A DNA stretch of 64,000 nucleotides from Brotonthovivens ammoniilytica (GTDB lineage: Bacteria > Bacillota > Clostridia > Lachnospirales > Lachnospiraceae): assembly GCF_025566885.1 (NCBI RefSeq), contig NZ_JAOQJQ010000002.1, positions 248,001-312,000 on the forward strand. The letters run 5' to 3'. Made by a program: the position numbers and the translations under genes. Every line of letters starts with the position of its first letter. The stretch's first letter is position 1. Shown piece by piece: positions 49,493 through 58,342 of the stretch. Under the pieces are notes generated by a model. That model was given only the letters and a program-made list of their open reading frames with translations, had not been told where the DNA came from and made no database searches.

Positions 49493-51385
49493 ATGGGGAA
49501 TGTAACAAAATATGATATGTATTTGTTTGGTGAGGGAACACATTATGATATTTATAAAAAGCTGGGAGCTCATCCTGGGAAACGGGGAAAAACCAGCGGT
49601 GTTTACTTTGACGTATGGGCTCCTCATGCAAAAAATGTCTGGGTAATTGGAAGCTTTAATAACTGGAATGAGAAAAAAAATCCAATGAAGTGTCTGGGGC
49701 CAAACGGTATTTATGAGGCATTTGTTCCCGCTGCCCGCCAGGGAGATCTGTATAAGTTTCTGATAGAGACAGAAAGCGGAGAAATGCTTTATAAAGCAGA
49801 TCCTTATGCAAATTATGCGGAATTAAGACCGGGGACTGCTTCTCGGGTTACGGATATTGAGCAGATCAGATGGACAGATCAGGCCTGGATGGAGAAGCGC
49901 AGAGAGCATGAGGATGTGTATGATCAGCCCCTTTCTGTTTATGAGGTTCATATGGGATCCTGGAGGCGCCATCCGGGAAGTGAGGATGATGGCTTTTATA
50001 CCTACAGGGAAATTGCTCCTCAGCTGACAGAATATGTGAAGGAAATGGGGTATACTCATGTGGAGCTTATGGGGATTGCAGAATATCCCTTTGACGGTTC
50101 CTGGGGATATCAGGTTACCGGATATTATGCGCCTACTTCCCGCTATGGGACACCGGAGGATTTTGCGTATCTTGTAAATTATCTCCACCGGCATAAAATC
50201 GGTGTAATCCTTGACTGGGTTCCTGCTCATTTTCCCAGGGATGCCCATGGACTTGCCTGCTTTGACGGTACCTGTCTTTATGAATATGCGGATCCAAGAA
50301 AAGGAGAGCATCCTGACTGGGGAACAAAAATTTTTGATTATGCCAAAAACGAAGTGAAAAATTTCCTGATAGGCAGTGCGCTTTTGTGGATTGAGCAGTT
50401 TCATATAGACGGCCTGCGGGTAGATGCGGTAGCTTCCATGCTGTATCTGGATTATGGAAAGCAGGACGGACAATGGGTGGCAAATGAATATGGTGATAAT
50501 AAAAACCTGGAGGCAATCGAGTTTTTCAAGCATCTTAATACGCTGATAATTGGAAGAAATCCGGGAGTAATGATGATTGCTGAAGAGTCAACGGCATGGC
50601 CTATGGTGACCGGGAAGGCTGAAGACGGGGGCTTAAATTTTACGTATAAGTGGAATATGGGCTGGATGCATGATTTTCTGGATTATATGAAGCTGGATCC
50701 TTATTTCAGGAAATTTAATCATAACAGGATGACCTTTGCTATGAGTTATAACTACAGTGAAAAATATATTCTTGTGTTATCTCATGATGAGGTGGTGCAT
50801 TTAAAGTGTTCCATGATTAATAAGATGCCGGGACTAAATGAGGATAAGTTCCGGAATCTGAAAGTGGGATATGCGTTTATGATGGGGCATCCCGGCAAAA
50901 AACTGCTGTTTATGGGACAGGACTTTGCCCAGCTTGGAGAATGGAGTGAAGAGCGGGAGCTGGATTGGTTTCTTCTGGAAAAACCTGAGCACAGACAGAT
51001 TCAGGAATTTGTAAAAGAACTGCTTCATATTTACAAAAAATATCCGTCTATGTATCATATGGATGATCAGATGGAAGGATTTGAGTGGATTAATGCCAAT
51101 GACGGAGATCGGAGTATCTTTAGTTTTATCCGAAGAGGAAAGACGGGGAGAAACAGTCTTTTGTTTGTATGTAATTTTACACCGGTAGCCCGGCCTGATT
51201 ATCGGGTTGGCGTACCGAAAAAGAAACAGTACACTTTGATTCTGGACAGTGACGAAGCGCGTTTTGGTGGTGAAGGCAGAGAACGTCCTGCTGTATACAA
51301 GGCGGAGAAGTCAGAATGCGATGGAAGGGAATTTTCCATTGCATATGATCTTCCTGAATACGGGGTGGCTGTATTTAAGTTTTAA
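49493..51385 (+). CDS. glgB: 1,4-alpha-glucan branching enzyme
   Basis: 630 residues: CBM48 domain (about 15-120; FDVWAPHAKNVWVIGSFNNWN), GH13 barrel (about 130-510) with LDWVPAHFPRD, DGLRVDAVASMLYLD (nucleophile Asp), MIAEESTAWP (acid/base Glu) and LSHDEVVH, and a C-terminal beta domain. It makes alpha-1,6 branches in glycogen. ATG 49493 follows AAGGGGGAT; the in-frame ATG at 49469 would overlap the upstream gene. No glgA, glgC or glgP is adjacent, which is unusual for glycogen clusters but seen in Clostridia. Confidence 0.95.
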   Translation: MGNVTKYDMYLFGEGTHYDIYKKLGAHPGKRGKTSGVYFDVWAPHAKNVWVIGSFNNWNEKKNPMKCLGPNGIYEAFVPAARQGDLYKFLIETESGEMLYKADPYANYAELRPGTASRVTDIEQIRWTDQAWMEKRREHEDVYDQPLSVYEVHMGSWRRHPGSEDDGFYTYREIAPQLTEYVKEMGYTHVELMGIAEYPFDGSWGYQVTGYYAPTSRYGTPEDFAYLVNYLHRHKIGVILDWVPAHFPRDAHGLACFDGTCLYEYADPRKGEHPDWGTKIFDYAKNEVKNFLIGSALLWIEQFHIDGLRVDAVASMLYLDYGKQDGQWVANEYGDNKNLEAIEFFKHLNTLIIGRNPGVMMIAEESTAWPMVTGKAEDGGLNFTYKWNMGWMHDFLDYMKLDPYFRKFNHNRMTFAMSYNYSEKYILVLSHDEVVHLKCSMINKMPGLNEDKFRNLKVGYAFMMGHPGKKLLFMGQDFAQLGEWSEERELDWFLLEKPEHRQIQEFVKELLHIYKKYPSMYHMDDQMEGFEWINANDGDRSIFSFIRRGKTGRNSLLFVCNFTPVARPDYRVGVPKKKQYTLILDSDEARFGGEGRERPAVYKAEKSECDGREFSIAYDLPEYGVAVFKF

Positions 51386-51434
51386 ATCCGGACGGGCAGT
51401 TTTGTCCGCCCTGGCTGGAAGGAAATGATTGATA

Positions 51435-52019
51435 ATGCAAGTACTACATGATATTTTAGCTGGAATTTTGGCGGCGGATGGGAATGTTCTGCTGTGGATA
51501 CAGGAATATTTAAGGTTTGAGTGGCTGACACCCATTATGGTAAGAATAACGCATCTGGGGGATAAAGGATTTATCTGGGCGGTAATTGGCGTCATTTTAT
51601 TATTCCCAAAGAAAACCAGACGTGCAGGGATTTTATCTCTTCTGGCGCTTTTGAGTGCTCATCTGCTGTGCAATTATGTGCTGAAAGGTTATGTGGGCAG
51701 GATACGCCCCTATGAGGTGATTGACGGTCTTTCCTGTATTATTGGAAAGGTGGGAAGCTTTTCTTTCCCGTCTGGTCATACGATGACGGCATTTGCCGCG
51801 GCTGTTGTGATTTTTAAAAGCCGTCCGGCGTGTCTTGGAGTACCGGTTATGGTATTGGCGTTTCTGATAGGATTTACGAGACTGTATGTAGGGGTTCATT
51901 ATCCTACAGATGTTATTTTCGGGGCCATTATGGGGACCTTGATTGGTTTGATCTTCTTTTGGATTTTTGGAGACAAGAAGTATAAAGAGAAGGCCAGAAG
52001 GAAACGTCGGAGATGTTAG
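51435..52019 (+). CDS. PAP2-family membrane phosphatase
   Basis: About 194 residues with five or six membrane helices and the acid-phosphatase signature in three parts: KGYVGRIRPYE (KxxxxxxRP), FPSGHTMTAFA (PSGH) and TRLYVGVHYPTDVI (SRxxxxxHxxxD-like). It dephosphorylates a lipid or isoprenoid phosphate, for example undecaprenyl pyrophosphate, phosphatidate or phosphatidylglycerophosphate. TTG 51429 is an alternative start closer to AAGGA. The tail is very basic (KARRKRRRC). Convergent with the cyclophilin gene across a shared terminator. Confidence 0.9.
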   Translation: MQVLHDILAGILAADGNVLLWIQEYLRFEWLTPIMVRITHLGDKGFIWAVIGVILLFPKKTRRAGILSLLALLSAHLLCNYVLKGYVGRIRPYEVIDGLSCIIGKVGSFSFPSGHTMTAFAAAVVIFKSRPACLGVPVMVLAFLIGFTRLYVGVHYPTDVIFGAIMGTLIGLIFFWIFGDKKYKEKARRKRRRC

Positions 52020-52041
52020 AATTGAATTAAGTAATAAAAAT

Positions 52042-52113
52042 GCAGCTGTCTGTATCAGCTTTTCCGAAATCCGTGTTTTAACCGGTGGCGGAAAAGCTGA
52101 TACAGACAGCTGC
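52042..52113. terminator. Bidirectional terminator with 25-bp perfect arms
   Basis: Perfect inverted repeat, arms 52042-52066 and 52089-52113 (GCAGCTGTCTG...CAGACAGCTGC), with A-rich and T-rich flanks. It separates the convergent PAP2 and cyclophilin genes. Confidence 0.92.
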
Positions 52114-52149
52114 TTTCATATACAAAATCTTTTAATTTTTTTCTTTATC

Positions 52150-52671
52150 TTAGCATGTTTCCGGTTCTGGATATTCTGTGCCGAATGTTTCCACAGTAAC
52201 GGTTTTCATCATCTGCCGTTCCATAGGGGCATCCTGGTAGTTTGTTTTTACATTTGCGATTTTATTAACAAATTCCATTCCCTCAATTACTTTTCCGAAT
52301 GCGGCATACTGGCCGTCAAGATGCGGAGAGTTTTTGTGCATAATGAAAAACTGGCTGCCTGCTGAATCAGGCATCATAGTACGCGCCATGGATAATACAC
52401 CGGGGGTATGTTTCAGCTGATTTGAAAAACCATTCTGAGAAAATTCACCTTTAATGCTGTATCCGGGACCGCCCATGCCGGTGCCTTCCGGATCGCCGCC
52501 CTGGATCATAAATCCGGAAATTACACGATGAAAGATAACTCCGTTATAAAAGCCCTTTTTAATAAGTGATATGAAGTTATTTACTGTATTTGGTGCGATT
52601 TCAGGATAAAGTTCTGCTTTGATTATATCACCGTTTTCCATTTCAATGGTAACAATTGGATTCTGTGCCAT
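52150..52671 (-). CDS. Cyclophilin-type peptidyl-prolyl isomerase
   Basis: 173 residues, cytosolic (no signal). Motifs: VNNFISLIKKGFYNGVIFHRVISGFMIQGGDPEGTGMGGPGY (catalytic Arg in FHRV), MARTMMPDSAGSQFFIMH, and YAAFGKVIEGMEFVNKI. It accelerates proline isomerisation during folding. The gene ends at the shared terminator; GAGGGG lies upstream of the start on the minus strand. Confidence 0.95.
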   Translation of the reverse strand: MAQNPIVTIEMENGDIIKAELYPEIAPNTVNNFISLIKKGFYNGVIFHRVISGFMIQGGDPEGTGMGGPGYSIKGEFSQNGFSNQLKHTPGVLSMARTMMPDSAGSQFFIMHKNSPHLDGQYAAFGKVIEGMEFVNKIANVKTNYQDAPMERQMMKTVTVETFGTEYPEPETC

Positions 52672-52864
52672 AATAGTCCCCTCTTTTCTTTATTTTCATA
52701 ATTTTTGAGAATCGGCCGTATTCTACGGCAATTTGTACATCTCTGATATGCATTGTAACGGAAATGACGTGCGTTTTCAATAAAATTAGAAAAAACGGGT
52801 AGTTTTTTGCATTTCTATGTGGTAGGCTGATGGAAACTATAGCGGTTAAAAATGTCGGAATTTG

Positions 52865-53758
52865 ATGATAACAGACGGAAAGTTTACGGTTGATGGGATG
52901 GAACATAAGTTAAGAAATATTTTTGTGTTTGGAGATACTGTAAAATGGGAAAAACAGGAAAGAGACTGTCTAGAGAAGCTTTTTTGTCAGGCCAGACAGC
53001 ATAAGATCAGGATATGGCGGGCTGAGAAATGCGGGCTGGAAGAAGCTTTTGCAGAACTGAAAAAACAAAATAAGGCCAGCCTTGCTGTTGTCAGTGACTG
53101 GTGTACATTAAAGAGAGTAAAGGAACTGTCAGCAGCCACTCTGTATTTCCTGAAAAAGGATGAGTCTGTTTTCGGAGCCGATATGGCTGTGGAGAGTTTT
53201 CAGGAAATTACAGTGATGTTTCTTCAAAAAGTTTTCTGCAGACATCACAGTATTCCCTGGACTGTTTTAAAGACAAAACAATGTATTCTGCGGGAGGCAG
53301 TACCCGAAGATCTTTGCAGCTTTTATGACATATACAGACAGCCCTCAGTAAAGCCCTGGGTTGAGCCCATGTCTGAGGATTTTCAACAGGAGCAGGAGCG
53401 GCTTAAGAGCTATATTCAGACACAGTATGTTTTTTATGATTATGGAACATGGACGATTATAGACAAGGATACAGGGGCGGTTATCGGCCGGTGTGGGCTG
53501 GAACCGGGAAAAGACGGTGTGCAGATGGGATATTTGATTCGTGAAGAATACCGATGCAGAGGAATTGCCAGGGAAGTATGCAGCGCTGTACTGACATATG
53601 CTGCGGATGAACTGCAGCTGCCCGAAATAAAACTGTACATAGATCCTGCAAATACGGCCTCTGTATTGTTTGCACAAAGTATTGGATTCCACTGGTATGA
53701 TAGTTATGTACAAGGCAGTATGCCTGTGGATGTATATATGAAAACATTGCTTTTTTAA
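52865..53758 (+). CDS. GNAT acetyltransferase with uncharacterised N-terminal domain
   Basis: About 297 residues. The C-terminal part (about 135-297) is a GNAT domain: CILREAVPEDLCSFYDIYRQPSVKPWVEPM, TIIDKDTGAVIGRCGLEP, QMGYLIREEYRCRGIAREVCSAVL (acetyl-CoA loop) and NTASVLFAQSIGFHWYDSY. The N-terminal 130 residues look like a small alpha/beta domain (IFVFGDTVKWEKQERDCLEKLFCQARQHKIRIWRAEKC...LAVVSDW) resembling a HAD-like or receiver-like fold, not recognised. It may acetylate a protein or small amine. Start uncertain (TTG 52862, ATG 52865); Shine-Dalgarno is weak. rel follows 36 bp later and may be co-transcribed. Confidence 0.82.
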   Translation: MITDGKFTVDGMEHKLRNIFVFGDTVKWEKQERDCLEKLFCQARQHKIRIWRAEKCGLEEAFAELKKQNKASLAVVSDWCTLKRVKELSAATLYFLKKDESVFGADMAVESFQEITVMFLQKVFCRHHSIPWTVLKTKQCILREAVPEDLCSFYDIYRQPSVKPWVEPMSEDFQQEQERLKSYIQTQYVFYDYGTWTIIDKDTGAVIGRCGLEPGKDGVQMGYLIREEYRCRGIAREVCSAVLTYAADELQLPEIKLYIDPANTASVLFAQSIGFHWYDSYVQGSMPVDVYMKTLLF

Positions 53759-53794
53759 ATGGAATTAATTATAATTAATTATCAGGTGAATAAA

Positions 53795-56116
53795 ATGGGC
53801 GAGATGAATAAGACAGACTTAAAAGATATTGAAAAAATTGAAAAAGAGATCTCTGCAGAAGTCAGTAAGATGATTCCAACCAAAGATTTTATAGAACCAT
53901 CCATTCTGTATGAAGAGCTTTTAAAAAGGATTCGAAAATATCATCCTTCCGAGGATGTTTCTCTGGTTGAGAAGGCATACAGGGTTGCCGAGAGTGCACA
54001 CACGGGACAGGTGCGCAAATCCGGCGAACCATATATTATCCACCCTCTGTACGTGGCCATTATACTGGCAGAGCTGGAGATGGATAAAGAAACCATAGTA
54101 GCAGGTATTCTTCATGATGTGGTGGAAGATACTGTTATGACGGATGATGAAATTAAAGCGGAATTCGGAGAAGAAGTGGAGCTTTTGGTGGATGGTGTTA
54201 CCAAGCTGGGACAGCTGTCCTATGACGGAGACAAGATTGAAGTTCAGGCGGAAAATCTGAGAAAAATGTTTCTGGCTATGGCAAAGGATATCCGGGTTAT
54301 TATTATTAAACTTGCTGACCGGCTTCACAATATGCGTACGCTTAAATATATGAAACCGGAAAAACAGAAAGAAAAGGCCAGGGAGACCATGGATATCTAT
54401 GCTCCCATTGCCCAGCGGCTTGGTATCTCTAAGATTAAGATTGAGCTTGAGGATCTTTCTTTGAAATATCTGGAACCGGAAGCGTACTATGATCTGGTGG
54501 AGAAAGTTGCACAGCGCAAGTCCGTCCGGGATGAATATGTACAGTCTCTGGTGGATGAGGTTGGGAAATATATTGACGAGGCAGGAATTAAAGCTTCAAT
54601 TGTAGGGCGTGCAAAGCACTTTTTCAGTATCTATAAAAAGATGGTGAATCAGGGCAAAACCCTGGATCAGATTTACGATTTGTTTGCTATCCGCATTATT
54701 GTAAAGGATGTTAAAAACTGTTATGCGGCCCTGGGGGTTATTCATGAGAAGTATAAACCCATTCCGGGACGGTTTAAAGACTATATTGCAATGCCGAAAC
54801 CGAATATGTATCAGTCGCTGCACACGACTCTGATCGGTCCTAACGGCCAGCCTTTTGAGATTCAGATTCGGACAGAAGAGATGCACCGTACATCGGAGTA
54901 TGGTATCGCAGCCCACTGGAAGTATAAAGAAGCGTCCAATGGAGGCGGTATCAGCGGTGAAGAGGCTAAATTAAGCTGGCTGCGCCAGATTCTTGAGTGG
55001 CAGCAGGATTTGTCAGATAACAAGGAGTTTATGAGCCTGCTGAAAAGCGATCTGGATTTATTTTCAGACGCAGTATTTTGTTTTACACCTACCGGAGATG
55101 TAAAGAATTTACCAAGAGGATCTACTCCTATAGATTTTGCATACAATATTCATACCGCTGTAGGAAATAAAATGATCGGGGCCAAGGTAAACGGCAAACT
55201 GGTTCCCATTGATTATAAAATCAGAAACGGAGACCGGATCGAGGTTCTGACTTCTCAGAACTCCAGAGGCCCAAGCCATGACTGGCTGAATATTGTAAAG
55301 AGCACTCAGGCTAAAAATAAAATTAACCAGTGGTTTAGAAATGAATTTAAAGAAGAGAATATTCAGAAGGGTAAAGAGCTTCTTCACAATTATTGTAAAG
55401 TAAAAGGTGTTCAGCTTTCTGATATTAATAAACCGGAGTATCAGGTAAAAGTACAGCGGAAATACGGCTTCAGAGACTGGAATTCTGTGCTGGCGTCAGT
55501 GGGACACGGGGGCTTAAAAGAGGCGCAGATTATCAATCGTATGATGGAAGAGTACCGCAGAGAACATGCCAAGAAGCTCACAGATGAGCAGATTCTTGCT
55601 CTGGCTGAAGGAGAGAAAGAAAAAGCTGCGGTAAAACCCAAAGAGAGAAGCAAAAGCGGTATTATTGTCAAGGGCCTCACGGATGTGGCGGTGCATTTTT
55701 CCAAATGCTGCGGACCGGTTCCAGGTGATGAAATTGTTGGATTTGTTACCAGAGGACGGGGTGTGTCTGTTCACCGGACAGACTGCATTAATATTATTCA
55801 GCTGCCGGAAAGCGAGCGGGTAAGGTTAATTGATGCGGAGTGGCAGCAGGGAGCTGCAGAAGAGGCTATGGGCGGCCGTTATCTGGCGGAGATTAAGATT
55901 TTCTGCAATAATAGAACCGGGCTGCTTGTGGATATCAGCCGGATTTTTATGGAACGGGAGATAGATATTGACTCTATTAATTCCAGAACAAGTAAAAAAG
56001 GTGTAGCAACAATTTCTGTCCAGTTCCATACAAAAGGAAAAGATGAAATGAATTCTCTGATGGATAAAATTCGTATGATTGACAGCGTTTTTGATATTAA
56101 GAGGACAACTGGCTGA
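53795..56116 (+). CDS. relA: Bifunctional (p)ppGpp synthetase/hydrolase Rel
   Basis: 773 residues from ATG 53795 (after AGGTGA at 53784; the frame is open from 53759). Order: HD hydrolase (about 45-190; EPYIIHPLYVAIILAEL, ILHDVVEDT, LADRLHNMRTL), synthetase (about 230-390; DLFAIRIIV, RFKDYIAMPKPNMYQSLHTT, EIQIRTEEMH), TGS (about 425-490; AVFCFTPTGDVKNLPRGSTPIDFAYNIHT), helical and cysteine-bearing conserved region (SKCCGPVPGDEIVGFVTRGRGVSVHRTDC) and C-terminal ACT (about 690-773). It makes and degrades the stringent-response alarmone. Both active sites look intact. Confidence 0.95.
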   Translation: MGEMNKTDLKDIEKIEKEISAEVSKMIPTKDFIEPSILYEELLKRIRKYHPSEDVSLVEKAYRVAESAHTGQVRKSGEPYIIHPLYVAIILAELEMDKETIVAGILHDVVEDTVMTDDEIKAEFGEEVELLVDGVTKLGQLSYDGDKIEVQAENLRKMFLAMAKDIRVIIIKLADRLHNMRTLKYMKPEKQKEKARETMDIYAPIAQRLGISKIKIELEDLSLKYLEPEAYYDLVEKVAQRKSVRDEYVQSLVDEVGKYIDEAGIKASIVGRAKHFFSIYKKMVNQGKTLDQIYDLFAIRIIVKDVKNCYAALGVIHEKYKPIPGRFKDYIAMPKPNMYQSLHTTLIGPNGQPFEIQIRTEEMHRTSEYGIAAHWKYKEASNGGGISGEEAKLSWLRQILEWQQDLSDNKEFMSLLKSDLDLFSDAVFCFTPTGDVKNLPRGSTPIDFAYNIHTAVGNKMIGAKVNGKLVPIDYKIRNGDRIEVLTSQNSRGPSHDWLNIVKSTQAKNKINQWFRNEFKEENIQKGKELLHNYCKVKGVQLSDINKPEYQVKVQRKYGFRDWNSVLASVGHGGLKEAQIINRMMEEYRREHAKKLTDEQILALAEGEKEKAAVKPKERSKSGIIVKGLTDVAVHFSKCCGPVPGDEIVGFVTRGRGVSVHRTDCINIIQLPESERVRLIDAEWQQGAAEEAMGGRYLAEIKIFCNNRTGLLVDISRIFMEREIDIDSINSRTSKKGVATISVQFHTKGKDEMNSLMDKIRMIDSVFDIKRTTG

Positions 56117-56192
56117 TTTCAAAACGATGAAACGATAGAATACAATGGCTGTAAATAAGAATGTAAAGATAGTAAATATTTAAAGAAAGCAG

Positions 56193-56219
56193 AGCGGACA
56201 TTTTTTGGTCCGCTTTGTT
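56193..56219 (+). terminator. Weak terminator after rel
   Basis: AGCGGAC (56193-56199) pairs with GTCCGCT (56208-56214), followed by TTG. The T tract is short and the loop itself is T-rich, so read-through into the next gene is likely. Confidence 0.6.
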
Positions 56220-56233
56220 AACAGGAGAGTTAT

Positions 56234-56863
56234 ATGGCAGATTTAAAAATCGAAGAATATCAGGTTGGCGCTATCAGCACTAACTGCTATTTTCTGATAA
56301 ACAGTGATACAAAGGAAGTTTTAATTGTAGATCCGGGCGGAAGTACGGAAATGCTGGAAACCAAAATCCGGCAGGAACAGTTAAAACCTGTGGCAGTTTT
56401 GCTGACACACGGACATTTTGATCATGCATCCGGGGCAGAAGATCTGAAAAATACGTACGGAATTCAGATCTATGCACATGCAGATGAAAAATATACTCTT
56501 GAAGATCCTCAGATAAACCTTTCTACTATGCTTGGAATTTCGGAACAGTATCATGCGGATGTTTATGTAAGGGAAGGGGAAGTACTTCACCTTGGGGGAT
56601 TTGATCTGGAGGTGCTTCATACGCCGGGGCATACCGAAGGGGGCGTATGTTACTATTTGAAAGAGCAGAAGGTCTTAGTCAGCGGAGATACGCTGTTTTG
56701 TACTTCCATCGGGCGGACAGACTTTCCAAACGGAAGCTTCTCTGATTTGATCCGTTCTATTAAAGAAAAACTTATGGTTCTTCCGGATGATGTCCAGGTT
56801 CTGCCGGGACATGAAGGAAAAACATACATTGGTTATGAGCGGGATCATAATCCATATCTGTAA
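56234..56863 (+). CDS. MBL-fold metal-dependent hydrolase (YqgX/GloB-like)
   Basis: 209 residues, metallo-beta-lactamase fold. Metal motif THGHFDHASG, later HTPGHTEGGVCYY, VSGDTLFCTSIGRTDFPNG and PGHEGKTYIGYERDHNPYL. It belongs to the glyoxalase-II-like group often found between rel and hemZ/hisS in Clostridia; the substrate is probably a thioester such as S-lactoyl-thiol but is unproven. GGAGAGTT precedes the ATG. It lies 15 bp before hemZ. Confidence 0.92.
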   Translation: MADLKIEEYQVGAISTNCYFLINSDTKEVLIVDPGGSTEMLETKIRQEQLKPVAVLLTHGHFDHASGAEDLKNTYGIQIYAHADEKYTLEDPQINLSTMLGISEQYHADVYVREGEVLHLGGFDLEVLHTPGHTEGGVCYYLKEQKVLVSGDTLFCTSIGRTDFPNGSFSDLIRSIKEKLMVLPDDVQVLPGHEGKTYIGYERDHNPYL

Positions 56864-56878
56864 GTAAGAGAGAGACAA

Positions 56879-58342
56879 ATGATTACAGTTCAATTAAATA
56901 AAGCTGATTTTGAATACGATATTCACTCACTGGTAAAAGCATTTTTTCCTCAGGAGGAAGTGCAGGTTTCGGCCGAAGAAAAGGATACCAGTGAGAGAAT
57001 ATCGTTTCGTATTGATATTGAGTATAGGCCTGCATCTGTTGCAGTGCAGTTTTGGAAAAACGATAAAAAAGGGATCCGACGGGAGTTTCAAGCAGATTTT
57101 TCAGACAGAAAAGAGACAAAAAACCGGTTAAAGCAGCAGCTTTATGATATGCTGTCAGAGTTTTCAAAGCAAAAGCTTCCCTGGGGGACATTAACGGGAA
57201 TCCGTCCTACCAAAATTCCCATGAGTATGCTGGAAGAAGGAAAATCCAGGGAACAGATTGAAACATATATGAGGGAGACCTATTTTGCCTCTCAGGAGAA
57301 AATTGATCTCTGCATAGAAGTGGCAGAAGAAGAGCTGAAGCTGCTTCAAAAAATTGATTATGAAAATGGCTACAGTCTCTATATTGGGATACCTTTTTGC
57401 CCAAGCACCTGCCTTTACTGCTCCTTTACCTCTTATCCTCTGGGAAAGTGGGAGTCACGGATAGATGAATATCTGGACGCTCTGGAAAAAGAAATTGAAT
57501 TTACAGCAGAGCGGTTTAAGAATAAACATTTAAATACCATTTATATTGGCGGCGGCACGCCTACGACACTGACACCCCGGCAGTTAGACCGGCTGATTAC
57601 AAAGCTTGAGCAAAAGTTCGATTTTTCTCACCTTTTGGAATTTACAGTAGAAGCGGGAAGGGCGGACAGTATTACAGAAGAAAAGCTGAAGGTAATTAAA
57701 GATCATGGAATTTCCAGAATCTCCATTAATCCTCAGACAATGAAGCAGGAAACCCTGGATCTGATCGGACGAAAGGCTACAGTAAAACAGACTGTGGAAA
57801 GCTTTCAGCTGGCTAGAAGGCTTGGGTTTACAAATATCAATATGGATCTGATTGTGGGACTTCCGGAAGAAAATATTGATGATGTAAGGAATACTATGGA
57901 GCAGTTAAAAGAACTGGATCCTGACAATATTACGGTGCATTCCCTGGCGGTGAAGCGTGCGGCCAGACTCCGGATGAACTGGGAGGAGTATCAGGACCTG
58001 CATATGGAAAATACGTGGGATATCATTGATCTCACAGCCAGATATGCAAGAAATATGGGAATGACACCTTATTATCTTTACCGGCAGAAAAATATGGCCG
58101 GGAATTTTGAAAATGTAGGTTATGCAAAACCGGGCTGCGCAGGTATTTACAATATCTTGATTATGGAAGAAAAACAGACTATAATGGCACTTGGTGCAGG
58201 AGCCACGACAAAGTTTGTAATGGATGGCGGCGCCCGCATAGAACGAGTAGGAAACGTCAAGGATATTACCAATTATCTGGAACGAATTGACGAAATGATA
58301 GAACGCAAAGCAAAAGAAATGGAGGAACTCAATTGGCATTAA
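56879..58342 (+). CDS. hemZ: Radical-SAM HemZ (coproporphyrinogen dehydrogenase-like)
   Basis: 487 residues. An N-terminal domain of about 150 residues (typical of HemZ, absent in HemN) ends with WGTLTGIRPTKIP, then the radical-SAM core with CPSTCLYCSF (CxxxCxxC), YIGGGTPTTLTPRQLDRL, VEAGRADSITEEKL and SINPQTM. HemZ was named for oxygen-independent coproporphyrinogen oxidation, but many HemN-like proteins have other roles, and no other haem genes lie here. It overlaps the hisS start by 10 bp. Confidence 0.9.
   Translation: MITVQLNKADFEYDIHSLVKAFFPQEEVQVSAEEKDTSERISFRIDIEYRPASVAVQFWKNDKKGIRREFQADFSDRKETKNRLKQQLYDMLSEFSKQKLPWGTLTGIRPTKIPMSMLEEGKSREQIETYMRETYFASQEKIDLCIEVAEEELKLLQKIDYENGYSLYIGIPFCPSTCLYCSFTSYPLGKWESRIDEYLDALEKEIEFTAERFKNKHLNTIYIGGGTPTTLTPRQLDRLITKLEQKFDFSHLLEFTVEAGRADSITEEKLKVIKDHGISRISINPQTMKQETLDLIGRKATVKQTVESFQLARRLGFTNINMDLIVGLPEENIDDVRNTMEQLKELDPDNITVHSLAVKRAARLRMNWEEYQDLHMENTWDIIDLTARYARNMGMTPYYLYRQKNMAGNFENVGYAKPGCAGIYNILIMEEKQTIMALGAGATTKFVMDGGARIERVGNVKDITNYLERIDEMIERKAKEMEELNWH

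Noticed and set aside
49823..50533. 236-codon minus-strand frame inside glgB
   Set aside because: Antisense to the conserved GH13 catalytic domain; no ribosome binding site or family resemblance.
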